This document shows positions 25,747 through 36,210 of a stretch of 64,000 nt of DNA, piece by piece. Within the stretch, counting starts at the first letter, position 1, and each line of letters opens with the position of its first letter. Both the position numbers and the translations under genes were made by a program. The notes beneath the pieces were generated by a model that was not told the origin of the DNA, made no database searches, and saw nothing but the letters and a program-made list of their open reading frames with translations. The stretch lies in the NCBI GenBank assembly GCA_029834535.1, contig JAQMWT010000440.1, positions 1 to 64,000 on the forward strand. Direction: 5' to 3'. Origin of the DNA: Chrysophaeum taylorii. Its lineage: Eukaryota > Sar > Pelagophyceae > Pelagomonadales > Pelagomonadaceae.

Positions 25747-27825
25747 ATGCCCTACACGCCTATGGGCAACCCTGGTCACTACGGCACTCACTGCTCTGGT
25801 CCTCGCATCTCCGCCATTGAGGAGGATGCACCCAGGAGGACTGACCCTTTCATCGCCCTTGGTACTACTGCACTCTCCTTCGGCGATCCCCCCTTTCGAA
25901 TTCCCGCACTGGACCCCAAGCATTCCAGGCCGGATACCCCCCAGCACTTGATCTCAGCTCACGCGCCCATCTGTCCCACCTTGCAGACAGGTCAGCCGCG
26001 AGCCACACGTCTTTTGGCACTGACATCGGACCACCCGCATCACGCGCTTTTGCTCTTGGAGCATGACACGTTTTTCGATGCTCACCGCGTCACCACCTTT
26101 AACACCAAGACATTCGTCATTTCCACCGACGCTCCGCGCCGCAACGTATCTCACGACCTTCAGATCACCAACATAAGTCGCTCACGCCCGCACCACGTCG
26201 CGCACGCCTTACGAGGGCGTATTTCAATTGGTGACCTCACAGGTCTTTCGATGCATTTTCCGACGTCCGACTTTGAACTTACTAGTTACTTTATGGCAAT
26301 CGCCAACGCCAAGACGTCTGAAGCTGCGCAATCATGTCTCTGGAACTCCAAAGCCACAGAAACTGCCAGACAAGAGAGCACTCAGCTCTCAACAGCTGCT
26401 CAACAGCTACTTATAATCTCGCACATAGCAACGAGTACTATCTCGCAGTCTCTCTTGGGCGACAAGACGAAAAATAAGACCACTAAAGCTAGCTACACCA
26501 GTCAGCCCAATGATGTAGCAGACGAGACAATGCAAACCAACTGCACAGCACGGTTCCAGACTATGCAAACGATGCTCAGGTCCAACGCTCAATTGCTCGA
26601 CCACGCACACGTTCTGTCACCTGACCTTGCACTGCTACTGCCTCCTGTCTCATTCATAGCTGATGCACCCCATCCGATGGACCAGTCCTTAAGATATGTC
26701 CCGCTCGCAGAAGCACCACCGCAGGACACACAGGTACATCATGAAGATACAGGTAAACACACCACGATCACGCGCACATGCTCATTGCGCCTATCTGATC
26801 ACGATGAGACGAAGCTACAGCTTTGCTTGGTCCCTTCGCCTCTGGAAGACAAAGGCCGCCTTCCAGCCTCCCTGACACATGACCCGCCCCTGTCGCTGCA
26901 ATCCGCATTAGCACAGACGATCTCGCTTCCCTGCACGACAGCAGATCAGGCACAAGCAAATGTCGGTATTCTCCAGAGTTATGAGCACCCGCTGGAATCT
27001 TACCAGCACGGCTACCTCAGCCAGTCAGGTCACAGCACCACCTCGGTCTCCCCTGACATCAGGTCGACGTATCGTTCATTCGCGACCACCTCACGTCATC
27101 TATTGGACGACTATGATCTCGAGCATGAACTCATCGCAACGCTTGAGTCATACCCAAGAAGGAATCCTACTTTGGAGTCACCTCAGCCACTCCCACAGGA
27201 ACTTTGGCCACCAGACGCCACCCATGTGCTCGTGGTTTCTCCATTGCTATCCTCCAGAGCTTTTGACTGCGGCAGAGACAAAATGCAACCTTCCCATGCG
27301 ACTATACCCGCATTCTCGTTTGGGACACAAGCATTTACTTCATGTCAGATGTTTACGCTCATAGTACCGCCACACACGGCAACCAAGATCGAAGCGGACT
27401 GCGTTCCACCCTCATCTCTGAGCGCTACCCCCGACATGCTGCTGCTCCCGGCACTACTAGCCAGTCCCATCACGTCTGATTCAGCTCCCATCGCATTGTA
27501 TGACGACGTCATATGTCATATTCCGATTAAAGCCCAGACACCGCACAGGCTACAATGCACTCGCGACGGCACGCTCACCGCCCCTCTCGGTTTAGACTAC
27601 GAACATTGCGCCATACCCATGGTACACTCACAGTCAACTGAGACGCACGCTCGCTTGTCGCACAGTACGATGCCCAAACACCTTTTGATTCAGGATAAGC
27701 AGAACACTGTCGTCTCAGACACCGCTGACGCGCCTCCTCCGACCGCCGCCCGGCCCTGCGCTCGTTTCGCAACCACGGTCTCTCCGTCTCACCGGCAATT
27801 CGAAGATTCCACCCAGTTCGAATGA
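25747..27825 (+). CDS. Unassigned 692-aa open frame
   Basis: An uninterrupted 692-codon frame, rich in T, S, H, P and A, without repeats, Cys pairs, transmembrane runs or any enzyme motif I recognise. Its length without a stop argues for recent coding status. Codon use (many third-position C and A) resembles the Copia-like element at 8355-13129 more than the GC-rich host genes, so I think it belongs to a transposable element, perhaps a Gag. No RT, integrase or transposase is found next to it. The start is the first ATG after the R4 fragment; the real start could lie in 25614-25746. Confidence 0.5.
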   Translation: MPYTPMGNPGHYGTHCSGPRISAIEEDAPRRTDPFIALGTTALSFGDPPFRIPALDPKHSRPDTPQHLISAHAPICPTLQTGQPRATRLLALTSDHPHHALLLLEHDTFFDAHRVTTFNTKTFVISTDAPRRNVSHDLQITNISRSRPHHVAHALRGRISIGDLTGLSMHFPTSDFELTSYFMAIANAKTSEAAQSCLWNSKATETARQESTQLSTAAQQLLIISHIATSTISQSLLGDKTKNKTTKASYTSQPNDVADETMQTNCTARFQTMQTMLRSNAQLLDHAHVLSPDLALLLPPVSFIADAPHPMDQSLRYVPLAEAPPQDTQVHHEDTGKHTTITRTCSLRLSDHDETKLQLCLVPSPLEDKGRLPASLTHDPPLSLQSALAQTISLPCTTADQAQANVGILQSYEHPLESYQHGYLSQSGHSTTSVSPDIRSTYRSFATTSRHLLDDYDLEHELIATLESYPRRNPTLESPQPLPQELWPPDATHVLVVSPLLSSRAFDCGRDKMQPSHATIPAFSFGTQAFTSCQMFTLIVPPHTATKIEADCVPPSSLSATPDMLLLPALLASPITSDSAPIALYDDVICHIPIKAQTPHRLQCTRDGTLTAPLGLDYEHCAIPMVHSQSTETHARLSHSTMPKHLLIQDKQNTVVSDTADAPPPTAARPCARFATTVSPSHRQFEDSTQFE

Positions 27826-29760
27826 CGAAGGCGCATTAGTTTCCCACGGGCAAAAAGATTCGTTTCGATTCGTATTAGTCATGGCTCCGATGGCTACGAC
27901 GGCTACATCGGAACTCAATTCAAGGCACGTACCGAAGTCCCTTTTTCTAAGAAACTCTGTCACATGCCAAGACTTGATGAGTATTCGTCGTTCCTCCCCG
28001 CTTCAACGCGACTCCCGACGACCAAATCCCCGACGATTTGTGATGACACTAAGTTCCGTCATAACAATGCAATTCAGAGCCTCCTCCGTCAGTCTCTAGC
28101 AGGTTACACCTCTCAAGTTTCAGCTCGCTCGATGTTATCCAGCATGCCGCCATATGCGAACGAAGTTCTGTCAAGCCAAATCCACACGTCGCAGTTATCG
28201 CCAGTCTCGCGCAATAATATGCCCGCTACCAAATGATAGCCGCACGCAGAGTCCTTTGCTCACCTCTCTTCACGTCCCTCCCAGCACTATGCTCGACGTT
28301 GAAGCTCTGCACGACTATGGTTCGGTTACGACACAACTTCACACCTCTCCCAGTTCTGATCATGTTTCGCATCTGTCGACATTACTATCAGAATCGTGTT
28401 TCGGACACAGCTCAGACTACACTCGCGTATTACGCTCTTATGACGCATCCGGTTCGCTCCTCTCCGTTCGGACTGCGGGTTTAATCTTGCAGAACTCCGA
28501 GCCCAACAGCCGCCATTGCGATTCGCACCCAGTCGACATTTTCCGTAGCACCCGCGAGGAGGGATAACCCCCAAGCTCCACAGGTTGTTGGACACGCGCT
28601 CTGCTCTCAGCATTCCGCCGAATGTCACTGCCGCTAGCCCCACCCAGTTGTGTTACGAATCAAGGGAAGTCAACTGCCATGCCTATATCTTCCTTCATTC
28701 CCGCAGACTCTCTGCTAGCCACAGTCTCGCATGACTCATTATCGGACAGTTCTCGCATTATGGAAATCACCTCACATCATGTTCATTCTCCGGACATCCC
28801 CCGTCCACAGATTAATCATCTCTTGAAACATACGCTCCCTACACGTTGTATACTGTACAGCTCTCGCATATCGACAACACCCTTCTGTCGAATGTCTCCC
28901 CTTTCAGTCACTGCACGATTCACCAGGGATGCACCACGCTCCCTCGCGCTTGTACATCAAGGGAAGTTTGATTCTGGTGAAAACGTTTCGTTTGATTCTG
29001 GTGAAAACGACTCCGGACAACATGAAGAAATGAATACTGCATCAGTCGATTCTTACAATTCAGGGTTACTTTGCCGAATAGAACACGAAAGATGCGACTC
29101 CGACCATACCTTCATAGTCAACTCTTCCCCAGGCAAGGACAATATCTTCGAACAGTCCATCGCCTTGAGGCATTTTCTTCTGTCGCCCAACTCTTCGGGA
29201 TTTTCTGCACAGGACACGCGCGCCCGTATCCACCAGCATACGCGATACACTCGCAAACCTCAGTCCCAGCCCCATCATCTTTCGATGATAGCCACTGGCG
29301 ACTTCCACCAGACCACAACTCCAAGTCTACAGCAAATTTATAGTTTTCATATTTGTGGTCACCCCCAGACACCTTTATCCCGATATCATCATCGCGCTAC
29401 GATCATCCGCATATCATCTTTTAGATGCTCATAGTTTAGCTTTTCAGCTGTCCCACGCTACACTCAGGACGACAGCTTCGACACGTATGTGACAAGCAAT
29501 TCTGGTTCTCTCATCTTCCAGGAACAGCTCCGCCTTGCTCGCTATCATTACGACGATTACCTTACCGTGTCGAAACCGATTTTTTGGTTCAAACGCTGCC
29601 GCTCAGTCACATCGTCACACCTTTACTAGCCCAACTTTAGTCACAATAGAATCTCATCCCTACGGCCACTCTCACTATTCGCCTTTGGATCAATCATTGG
29701 TCTGCTGCACAATTCCCGACTGCCCGACCCGTGATCCCTACTGTTGTTATCAGTTATAGA
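27826..29760 (+). pseudogene. Degenerate continuation of the unassigned coding region
   Basis: Plus-strand frames 27964-28236, 28154-28567 and 28622-29434 (270 aa) follow the 692-aa frame with the same composition. A 19-bp tandem repeat (TTTGATTCTGGTGAAAACG, at about 28967-29007) duplicates six codons in phase. No domain recognised. Confidence 0.3.
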
Positions 29761-30399
29761 CCACCCGTTCGACTACGAGGATCCCCCCCAGTCACTTAGG
29801 ATTTATCCACCCGCACGCACTGTCCCGTATTTCATCAGTCACTGAAAGTAGATGATCCGATCTCTCGTACAGAATTCGCTATATTTCGCCGTTAGTTTCA
29901 CTTAGCATCTTCCTTCAACTTCTTCTTCCTCCTTACGATCGATGCCTTTTTCCTTTCCTTGATCATTCACCTCTTCTTGCAATATCCTTTTCATTCTGCT
30001 TCTCCTCTCAACCTATTCCACGTTCAACTTCGCGCTCTTTCTCACTCACACTCACCTGCTATTTCTTTCTTTTTCATGCACTTCGCACACTTCTCCTTTC
30101 ACGCCTCCTCACAACTCAACGTCCAATTGTCTCTGGCTAGACATTTGTTTTGTTTGTTTCAGATTTTGGCGCTCGTCGCCGAGTTCAACAATCTGCGAGG
30201 GCAGAGAGAGAGAAAATTTGATTTAGGGTTAGGACCCGCCCCCCTTAGTCTCACACTCACACATAAACACCCAAAATTGCTGTGTCGAACACCGTGCTGC
30301 TGCTCTTTGTGTCGTCGTAAGAGGAGAGGGCGAAAGGCAGCACTACCACTGCCACCATTCTCTACCAGAGGCACAATGATTTTTACTGTTCTCTAATAA
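29761..30399. other. Pyrimidine-rich spacer
   Basis: C/T-rich sequence with a TTTAGGGTTAGG block at 30222-30233 (two telomere-like units only). Short frames have low complexity. Nothing else recognised. Confidence 0.45.
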
Positions 30400-30637
30400 G
30401 TTCGGGGAACAAGGGTAGGTAGGTCCCCCTAGCCTCAGCACACGACAGAGACGATACATAGAAACACACACCTAGCTCAACATGTGGTGATCCTACATAC
30501 ATACCTACGGGGCGCGCTAGGCCATGATGATGAGCTTGCTAGGCCAAATAAATCAGAGGACTATAGTACAATTTGATGAGTGTGTTGCAAAAGGGGAGAA
30601 GAAGGGTAAGGGAGAAATCCCGTTCTCAACGGACGGA
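30400..30637 (+). repeat. R3 dispersed repeat, plus copy 1
   Basis: It runs from GTTCGGGGAAC to CGTTCTCAACGGACGG and shares the R3 block order with 55017-55246 and the reverse of 15630-15878. Confidence 0.7.
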
Positions 30638-31141
30638 ATAATAATAAGGGATCCGTCAAGTTTGGTCAAAAAGTTTGGTGAATTTCTTTCATGTTTGCTC
30701 GATTTTGATGTATGATTAAGGAAAAACTCACATGTGTGGTCACTTTCCATAGAAGTTAGGTCAGTTAAGTTTGGTCACTCCGAAGTTGCATTAAGTTTGA
30801 TCAATCAACCATTCAAGTTTGATTAATTTCCTTGTAAGTTTGGTCAACAAGTTTGATCACTACTCCTCAAACTTCCACAGTATTGACCAAACTTCGGCTT
30901 TTAAAATCAAACTTAAGGAGGCTTTAAGGGGGCGCGTGAGCGCTTTTGGTGCGAAAATGCTTTAAAAACGAGAGCTAGGTGCTGCAGCTACGCAGAATCT
31001 ACCGTGGCATTACACGCGCGGCATGGACACCCCCCCATGACCGCCTTAGAAGGAGGTCCGTCCTAAGACAGCACGGCGATACGCAAGGAGAGCGGGCAGC
31101 GACACGCGGCCCCGAGAGCAGATTCCCACGGCTTGGCGTAC

Positions 31142-31760
31142 TTAAGCTGGGCCCATTCTCGTACCTTCCATCGTTCGTAGAAGCCACCCAAACCGCGACT
31201 CACCACGGTGGTGTTGCCGTGGTCGTGCTTCATTCTTCAACAACAAGCGGACATAGGACACCAGACTTACACGGTCTGCGTGAGACGGATCACCCCATTC
31301 TGCATCCCAAAACTCGAGAGGGAGCGCGTCTTTGATAATCGACTCGGGGTCGAGAACGCGAAACTCGACGACCTCGAGAAAATGCGCGAGCAACGCCCCT
31401 CGAGCACCCAAAGATTGTAGTCCCACACTTGTGCGGGACCGTACAGGACCACGTTCAGGAGTTCCTCACCGTCGCGTACCCGATCCGGAGTTAGCTGTCC
31501 AGCTTGATCATGGGACGGCAACGCGAGCACGTGCCGTTACGCCAGCATAAACAACTCGCACGACCGTAAGAGAACACCTCCTTATCCTCCTCCTCCTCGC
31601 GCATCTCGACAACCCCGCCCTGCCGCAAGATCTCCCCGGGAGCTGCTGCTGCACCGTCGAGCACTGTACGAGAAAGTCGGCAAATACAAGCTGCGGCGCG
31701 AAGGGATGTCAAGACGTCGACAGCCTCGTTCCGGAAGATCGCCGACACCACCCCTGTCAT
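31142..31760 (-). pseudogene. Degenerate unassigned coding fragment inside the TA-flanked element
   Basis: Minus-strand pieces in two frames (DGEELLNVVLYGPAQVWDYN, then HFLEVVEFRVLDPESI and EFWDAEWGD) read like former protein sequence split by frameshifts. I do not recognise the family. It could be the element's transposase or captured host sequence. Confidence 0.35.
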
Positions 31761-32098
31761 TCTTACCCAGTCATCATCAGTACGAGTCTAAAATATGACA
31801 AGTTTGATGTGATTGTTCGAAATTTGATCACACCAAATTGAATGCCTCCAAATTTGACCATACACGCGCATCAACATGCGAACACTCGCAGAACAACATC
31901 CACAAACAAGGCCTGCGCAAGATAACGCTGATACCACGCTGTTTCGTCGTCGCCCAAGATTTTTCGGATGCGCCTTATTAGTGTTCGATGTTTAGGACAG
32001 ACTACAGCGAACGATCCCGGTTCGTCATCTCGTGCCTTTAGCGGATGACATTGTTGCAGATGTCTATCAAACGCGTATGCCGAGAAGAGCCGCCTGAC

Positions 32099-32394
32099 TA
32101 ACTAACTAACTAACTAACTAACTTCAGACGTCTCCCGAGCATGGGAGCCAGGCCGGACCGGCAGGAGCCGGTACGGAATCACGGAGGAAAATCACGCAGT
32201 TGTGGGGCAGAGGCGAGGGACGAGGACGGACTTGTTGATGGTGGACCGCCACTGCGCGGTCTTGTGCGAGGTCGTGCAAAAGCGTCGCAGGCCGCGGACG
32301 TGTTGGTCCACGAACAATCGACCTGTCCGTCGCGTTCTGCCCAACCGAGCGAACCCCATCCCAACACGGACTTTCCGGGTGCTAACCGGCCAGC
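32099..32394 (-). mobile_element. LINE-tail insertion with 12-bp target-site duplication
   Basis: The insertion is flanked by GAGCCGCCTGAC at 32087-32098 and 32395-32406. In minus orientation it carries the degenerate LAQDRA segment of the LINE protein, the 3' UTR (CCGGCCTGGCTCCCATGCTC) and a (TTAG)n tail, seen as (AACT)n at 32099-32122. Its 5' part matches the unit at 7400-7640. It lies within the TA-flanked element. Confidence 0.8.
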
Positions 32395-33227
32395 GAGCCG
32401 CCTGACGACTTGCCCTCCATAAAGCCCTTGATGAGGACCGACACGGCCTCGCAGAAGTGTGCTTCGCGCGATAGCTGGATCTTTGTCGGCACGAAGGTTC
32501 CGAGACCAGGCGTGCCTTTTACAACACACGTGACGGTATTGTCTAATTGCACATCACAACGACCAGCACGCACATAAACGCTGCATCTTACATATAGCAC
32601 TTGAACGACAGCGCTGTCGCGCTGTAGACCATGATGTTGTACGCGCCGTCAACTTGCTGCCCGTGTCGAACATCATCTGCTGCAAGTCGGCCTCGAGAAC
32701 ACACCTGCTGAACTTGGCATCTTGGTCAGATCGAGTAAAGTGGAGCCTCGTATTTGCGCGCTCTGAGCTGCGACAGCGTACTCGGCGATCTCTCATAGTC
32801 GTTTACCTTCGCCTGGGCACGCGACTTCTTGTTTTCTTTCTCGGCGTCGTGGTCAACCGACGTCGGCGTGTTACCACCACGCTCCCGCTCGACCTGAGCG
32901 AAGCCCGCATCGATACCGTGTTCGTTTCGAAGTCGAAGGGACGATCCGGAGTCACAGCGCGACGTGCAGAACCGCTGAAAGCTTGATCACGACGGGCCTT
33001 GTTTTGTCATCGAACCGTATGTTTGCTCTCTAAGAGTACAAGTTTAGTCAACCAAGAGACGGATTGACCAAACTTAAGTGACCAAACTTGTTGAAGGTTT
33101 ACGGTGACCAAACTTATATGGTGGTTGGAAACTTGACTTTTCCCTAATAATAATAATAAGAGCCAGCTGAACCCCCTACTACACCACCCCGGAAGCCGGC
33201 CGCCCCACAAAATATAGTAATCGTTAA

Positions 33228-34045
33228 TTATTTATGTCCTAACGACAAGAAGCGTCGACGACTGCAGAGCGGACACTTCTTCGTCCTGCGGCGCTCTTCC
33301 CGGACCAAAACCCCGAACATCATCATCCTCTCTGGAAGGAAGAGATGAGCGAGTCGAGGAGACTCGTCCGGGCGAGCAGCCGCACGAGGTTGTGATGGCC
33401 ACGGTCCCGCGCCGCATCGAGGGGCGTCTTGCCCTCTGCATCCACGCGGCGGGTGTCGGCACCATAGCCAAGCAACAACCGAGCGACGTCGACCCGTCGT
33501 AGCTAGCAAAATGCAACGGCGATAGGCCGCGGCGACGAGCAATCCGGTTGACGTCGGCGCCGCTGTGCCTGGCGAGCGACCAGGGCCACGTCGATGTTGT
33601 ACGTCTGTTGCTCTCGCACGGCGCCGACGTCAACCACGCCAACAACGACGGTGCCTCGCCGCTTTGTCTGGCGTGCATTGCTGGCCGCGTTAGACGTCGG
33701 CGCCGTGCGAGAGCAACAGACGTACAACATCGACGTGGCCCTGGTCGCTCGCCAGGCACAGCGGCGACATCCCGTCTTCGTCGGCCAGGTTCACGTCAGT
33801 GCGGTTCGCGAGCAGGAGACGAGCGACGTGGTTAGCCTTCTGCTCGCGGCATAGAGTGCAGAGCAACCATCCTTCCCGGGCCAGGTTCACATCGGTCGGC
33901 GCCGCGCGAGAGTAAGAGCCGCGCGACGCGGAGGTGGCCGCCAAAGCTCGCCGCAATGAGGGCCGAGTAACCGTCGCCATCATCGACCTTTTTGTTCACG
34001 TCGGAAGAAGAAAAATAAGCGAGGCGCCAGCCCCAAGCACGCAGC
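33228..34045 (-). pseudogene. Ankyrin-repeat pseudogene with CPLC tail
   Basis: Minus-strand frames show ankyrin repeats (DGMSPLCLASDQGHVDVVRL, LSPLHFASYDG). The C-terminal tail TKKCPLCSRRRFLSL is nearly the same as in the 17125 gene. Frameshifts and an internal inversion disrupt the reading: an ankyrin unit is read on the plus strand at 33548-33690. The N-terminal end near 34000 still resembles the start of the 17125 gene (DDGDGYSAL-like). Confidence 0.8.
33561..33763. repeat. Inverted repeat, 71-bp arms, within the ankyrin pseudogene
   Basis: Arm 33561-33631 (starting CGCTGTGCCTGGCGAGCGAC) is the exact or near-exact reverse complement of 33693-33763, with a 61-bp spacer. Each arm encodes the same ankyrin unit on opposite strands. 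Confidence 0.85.
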
Positions 34046-34114
34046 CTTCAGCATCTCTTGGGGAAAGTGTTATTATCCTCCTCTCGCCGGAATGAAAAAA
34101 TTGGTCCATAAGTC

Positions 34115-34266
34115 TGTATGTCGAGATGATGGCGGCGTGAGTCTTTACGCTGAGATCGGGCGTGTGGTGGTTTCACCACCCGCGGTTCGGGTTGGGAGAA
34201 AGGGCTTGTTCTTGAGACCTCTGGTCCGCCCAAGAGGGGCGGGTATCTAAGAGAAAAACCACTACA
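34115..34266 (+). repeat. 5' LTR of Gypsy copy B (left end partial or uncertain)
   Basis: The strong match to the other LTRs starts near 34127 and ends CCACTACA at 34266. Weaker similarity (TTATTATCCTC against CTATTACCCTC) may extend left to about 34066. The left part of the LTR seems eroded or replaced by the neighbouring ankyrin pseudogene. Confidence 0.7.
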
Positions 34267-34630
34267 GTGGGTGGTCTCGGAAATCGATAGTCCAAACAAC
34301 AAACTCCCGGACTATCGATCTCCTGTTTTCGGCGGCGGCGAGGAGTCGGTTTGTAACGGTCGAGTGAGTGCGAAGCCGACGCATTTGTGGGTGAAGATCC
34401 AGAGGATCACGGGTACCGCTGCAGGGTTCATTTTACGTGATTCGGATCAGACGGGGAGCGGAGTCACTACGACTCAACCAGGCAATATTCATTTATATAA
34501 GACCTAACCAGGCAAAGAAAGAGTAAGACCTAACCTACCTCGCGCGAGGCAGACCACCACCTCCCTGACGGCGAGGAGCGACAGCACCGGGAAGGCCGTC
34601 CATATAGCCTTCAAGAAGGCAAAAACTTAT

Positions 34631-35474
34631 GTGAGTCCAGCGCACCGGTTCAGGGCGCAGTCAGACACGGTTGCCGGCATTCTGCCGTCTGACGAAAAAA
34701 TGGTGCACTGGACCAGAGGAGAGTGCACCTCCTATAGGCCACCATCCGCGAATACGAGAGTTCCGCCAGATTTTCGAGTGGATACCGACCCCGAGATTCT
34801 GCAGACCATCAACGAACGATTTGAGATGTACCAGTCGCAGATCGAGCAGGTCCTACGTGAAATAGAGCGCGCCCGCCGCGACGCGCAGCAACAACGCTCA
34901 GAAGTGGAGCGGCAGCGGATCGACAACGATCGACTTCGACGAATGGTGGAGGAATCCGCGCGGGCGCATGCTCGAGAGGCACGGCCAGCCTCTCCGGACA
35001 CACCACGCGTGTTACGCCCGAAGAGGATGATGACGCTGTATCGGCACTGACCGATGATCAGCCACCGCGAAGAAGTCGACTGGAGCCTACCCTACCAAGC
35101 AGCATCATACTGAACCCTGTTCGGCATATCCTCGTGACGACGAAGAGCTACTTGAGATCAAGAAGAAGGGAGCTGCTGGTATGACTCGTATCACGTTTTC
35201 GCCTCTCGCCGGGCAAATCACCAAGGATGAGGTTAACGCGTGGTTTATGCAGTTGCGGCGTAAGATGGAAGGTGAGATCATGCCGCATGAAGAATGTGTC
35301 AACATGCAGCTAGAGGCAAATGAGGACGTTTGTCGTGCGACTCTCATGGCTGCTGCTGTTGACGAGACTGAAGTCGAGGAGGATGTCTTGAGTGACAGAC
35401 CTCCTCCGGAGCCACCTCCAGGTGAAGAAGTGAAAAAAAACACCGCCAGAAATGGAGATGGAGGCGAATGCTAA
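34631..35474 (+). pseudogene. Gag N-terminal region and linker of Gypsy copy B
   Basis: Frame 34631-35050 (139 aa) includes a charged helix (EILQTINERFEMYQSQIEQV and on to about residue 110) likely to form a coiled coil, typical of a Gag N-terminus. After a stop the region resumes in 35181-35474 with ITKDEVNAWFMQLRRKME and runs directly into the GEIMPHEECVNMQ linker that lies after the protease in copy A. The joint at about 35266 marks the gag-protease deletion. Confidence 0.6.
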
Positions 35475-35504
35475 GGAGCTGCTATCTAAGCACGCCTCCT
35501 TGGT

Positions 35505-36210
35505 TTGGATACCCATTACCTATACCTTTGTCGTCGTCGTCGTCGTCGTCTATTTTGCTTCCGCATTTATTCCCCGAATTTTGTTGGAAGCATTCTTATT
35601 TTCACGCAAGTCCGCCGTGTATCTATGGGTCGACTGCCAATTTGCACTACAGGGACGCGCGCAAGGACGCTACTTTTACTTCTTGGGTCCTGCGTCATTT
35701 CCGCAACGCACCTTACGTGATTTGGACGCTCGAGCAGGAACCATCAGTGATCCCTTTCGTGTAGCATCACAAATTTTATGTGCCGCGCATTGTCGATTTT
35801 TATAGTATTACACCGGAACTGCTGTGCTCGCGCACGCGCCTAATTGCTTGCAATGTTCGCTTTGAACTGCCAAACGCGCGTACCACCGAATTTAAGGGAC
35901 CGTTTTGGGCGAGCGTTGGGGTTTACGGGTGGTCACCCGCTCATTATAGTGAACAGTTTCTCATCTACGCGCCCGGCTATCGGCCCTGCCTTCATGGTAA
36001 TGCGCAACAAATTACAAATGGGACCTCACTTCTCGAACACCCGTCCACTCGCGTTGCAGATGTACCAGCAGCAAAATTATGATGACCATACCTGCTACGT
36101 GGCAATGGGGTGAGAAAGTATCAGAGACAGCAGCCATGAAAATGCTTGGCAGTATGGTGCCACCCGCGACTATGACGCGGATCGCGCTAGCAGTGCACAA
36201 TTCGTTTGAT
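35505..36210 (+). pseudogene. 5-cytosine DNA methyltransferase remnant, Gypsy copy B
   Basis: Motif I has been lost: after VVVVVYFA the sequence jumps about 200 bp relative to copy A. Motif IV reads HASPPC with its Cys at 35618-35620. WTLEQEPSV (VI-like), the CSRTRL block (VIII-like) and motif X (MKMLGSMVPPATM, from 36135) are kept, the last after frameshifts. The block before motif X (IPATWQWGEKVSE) fits the target-recognition end of C5 methyltransferases. Non-functional in this copy. Confidence 0.8.

Larger units (their letters stand above)
30719..33144. mobile_element. DNA transposon remnant with AAGTTTGGTCA subterminal repeats and TA flanks
   Basis: The left end reads TA then AGGAAAAACTCACATG. 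The right end, in reverse complement, reads TA then GGGAAAAGTCAAGTTT. These imperfect inverted ends are followed inward by several copies of AAGTTTGGTCA or close variants on each side (30765-30895 and 33025-33125). The interior has only broken frames. A TA duplication fits Tc1/mariner-like and some other superfamilies, but no transposase is recognisable. Two more AGTTTGGTCA units lie just outside the left end, so that boundary is uncertain. Confidence 0.5.
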
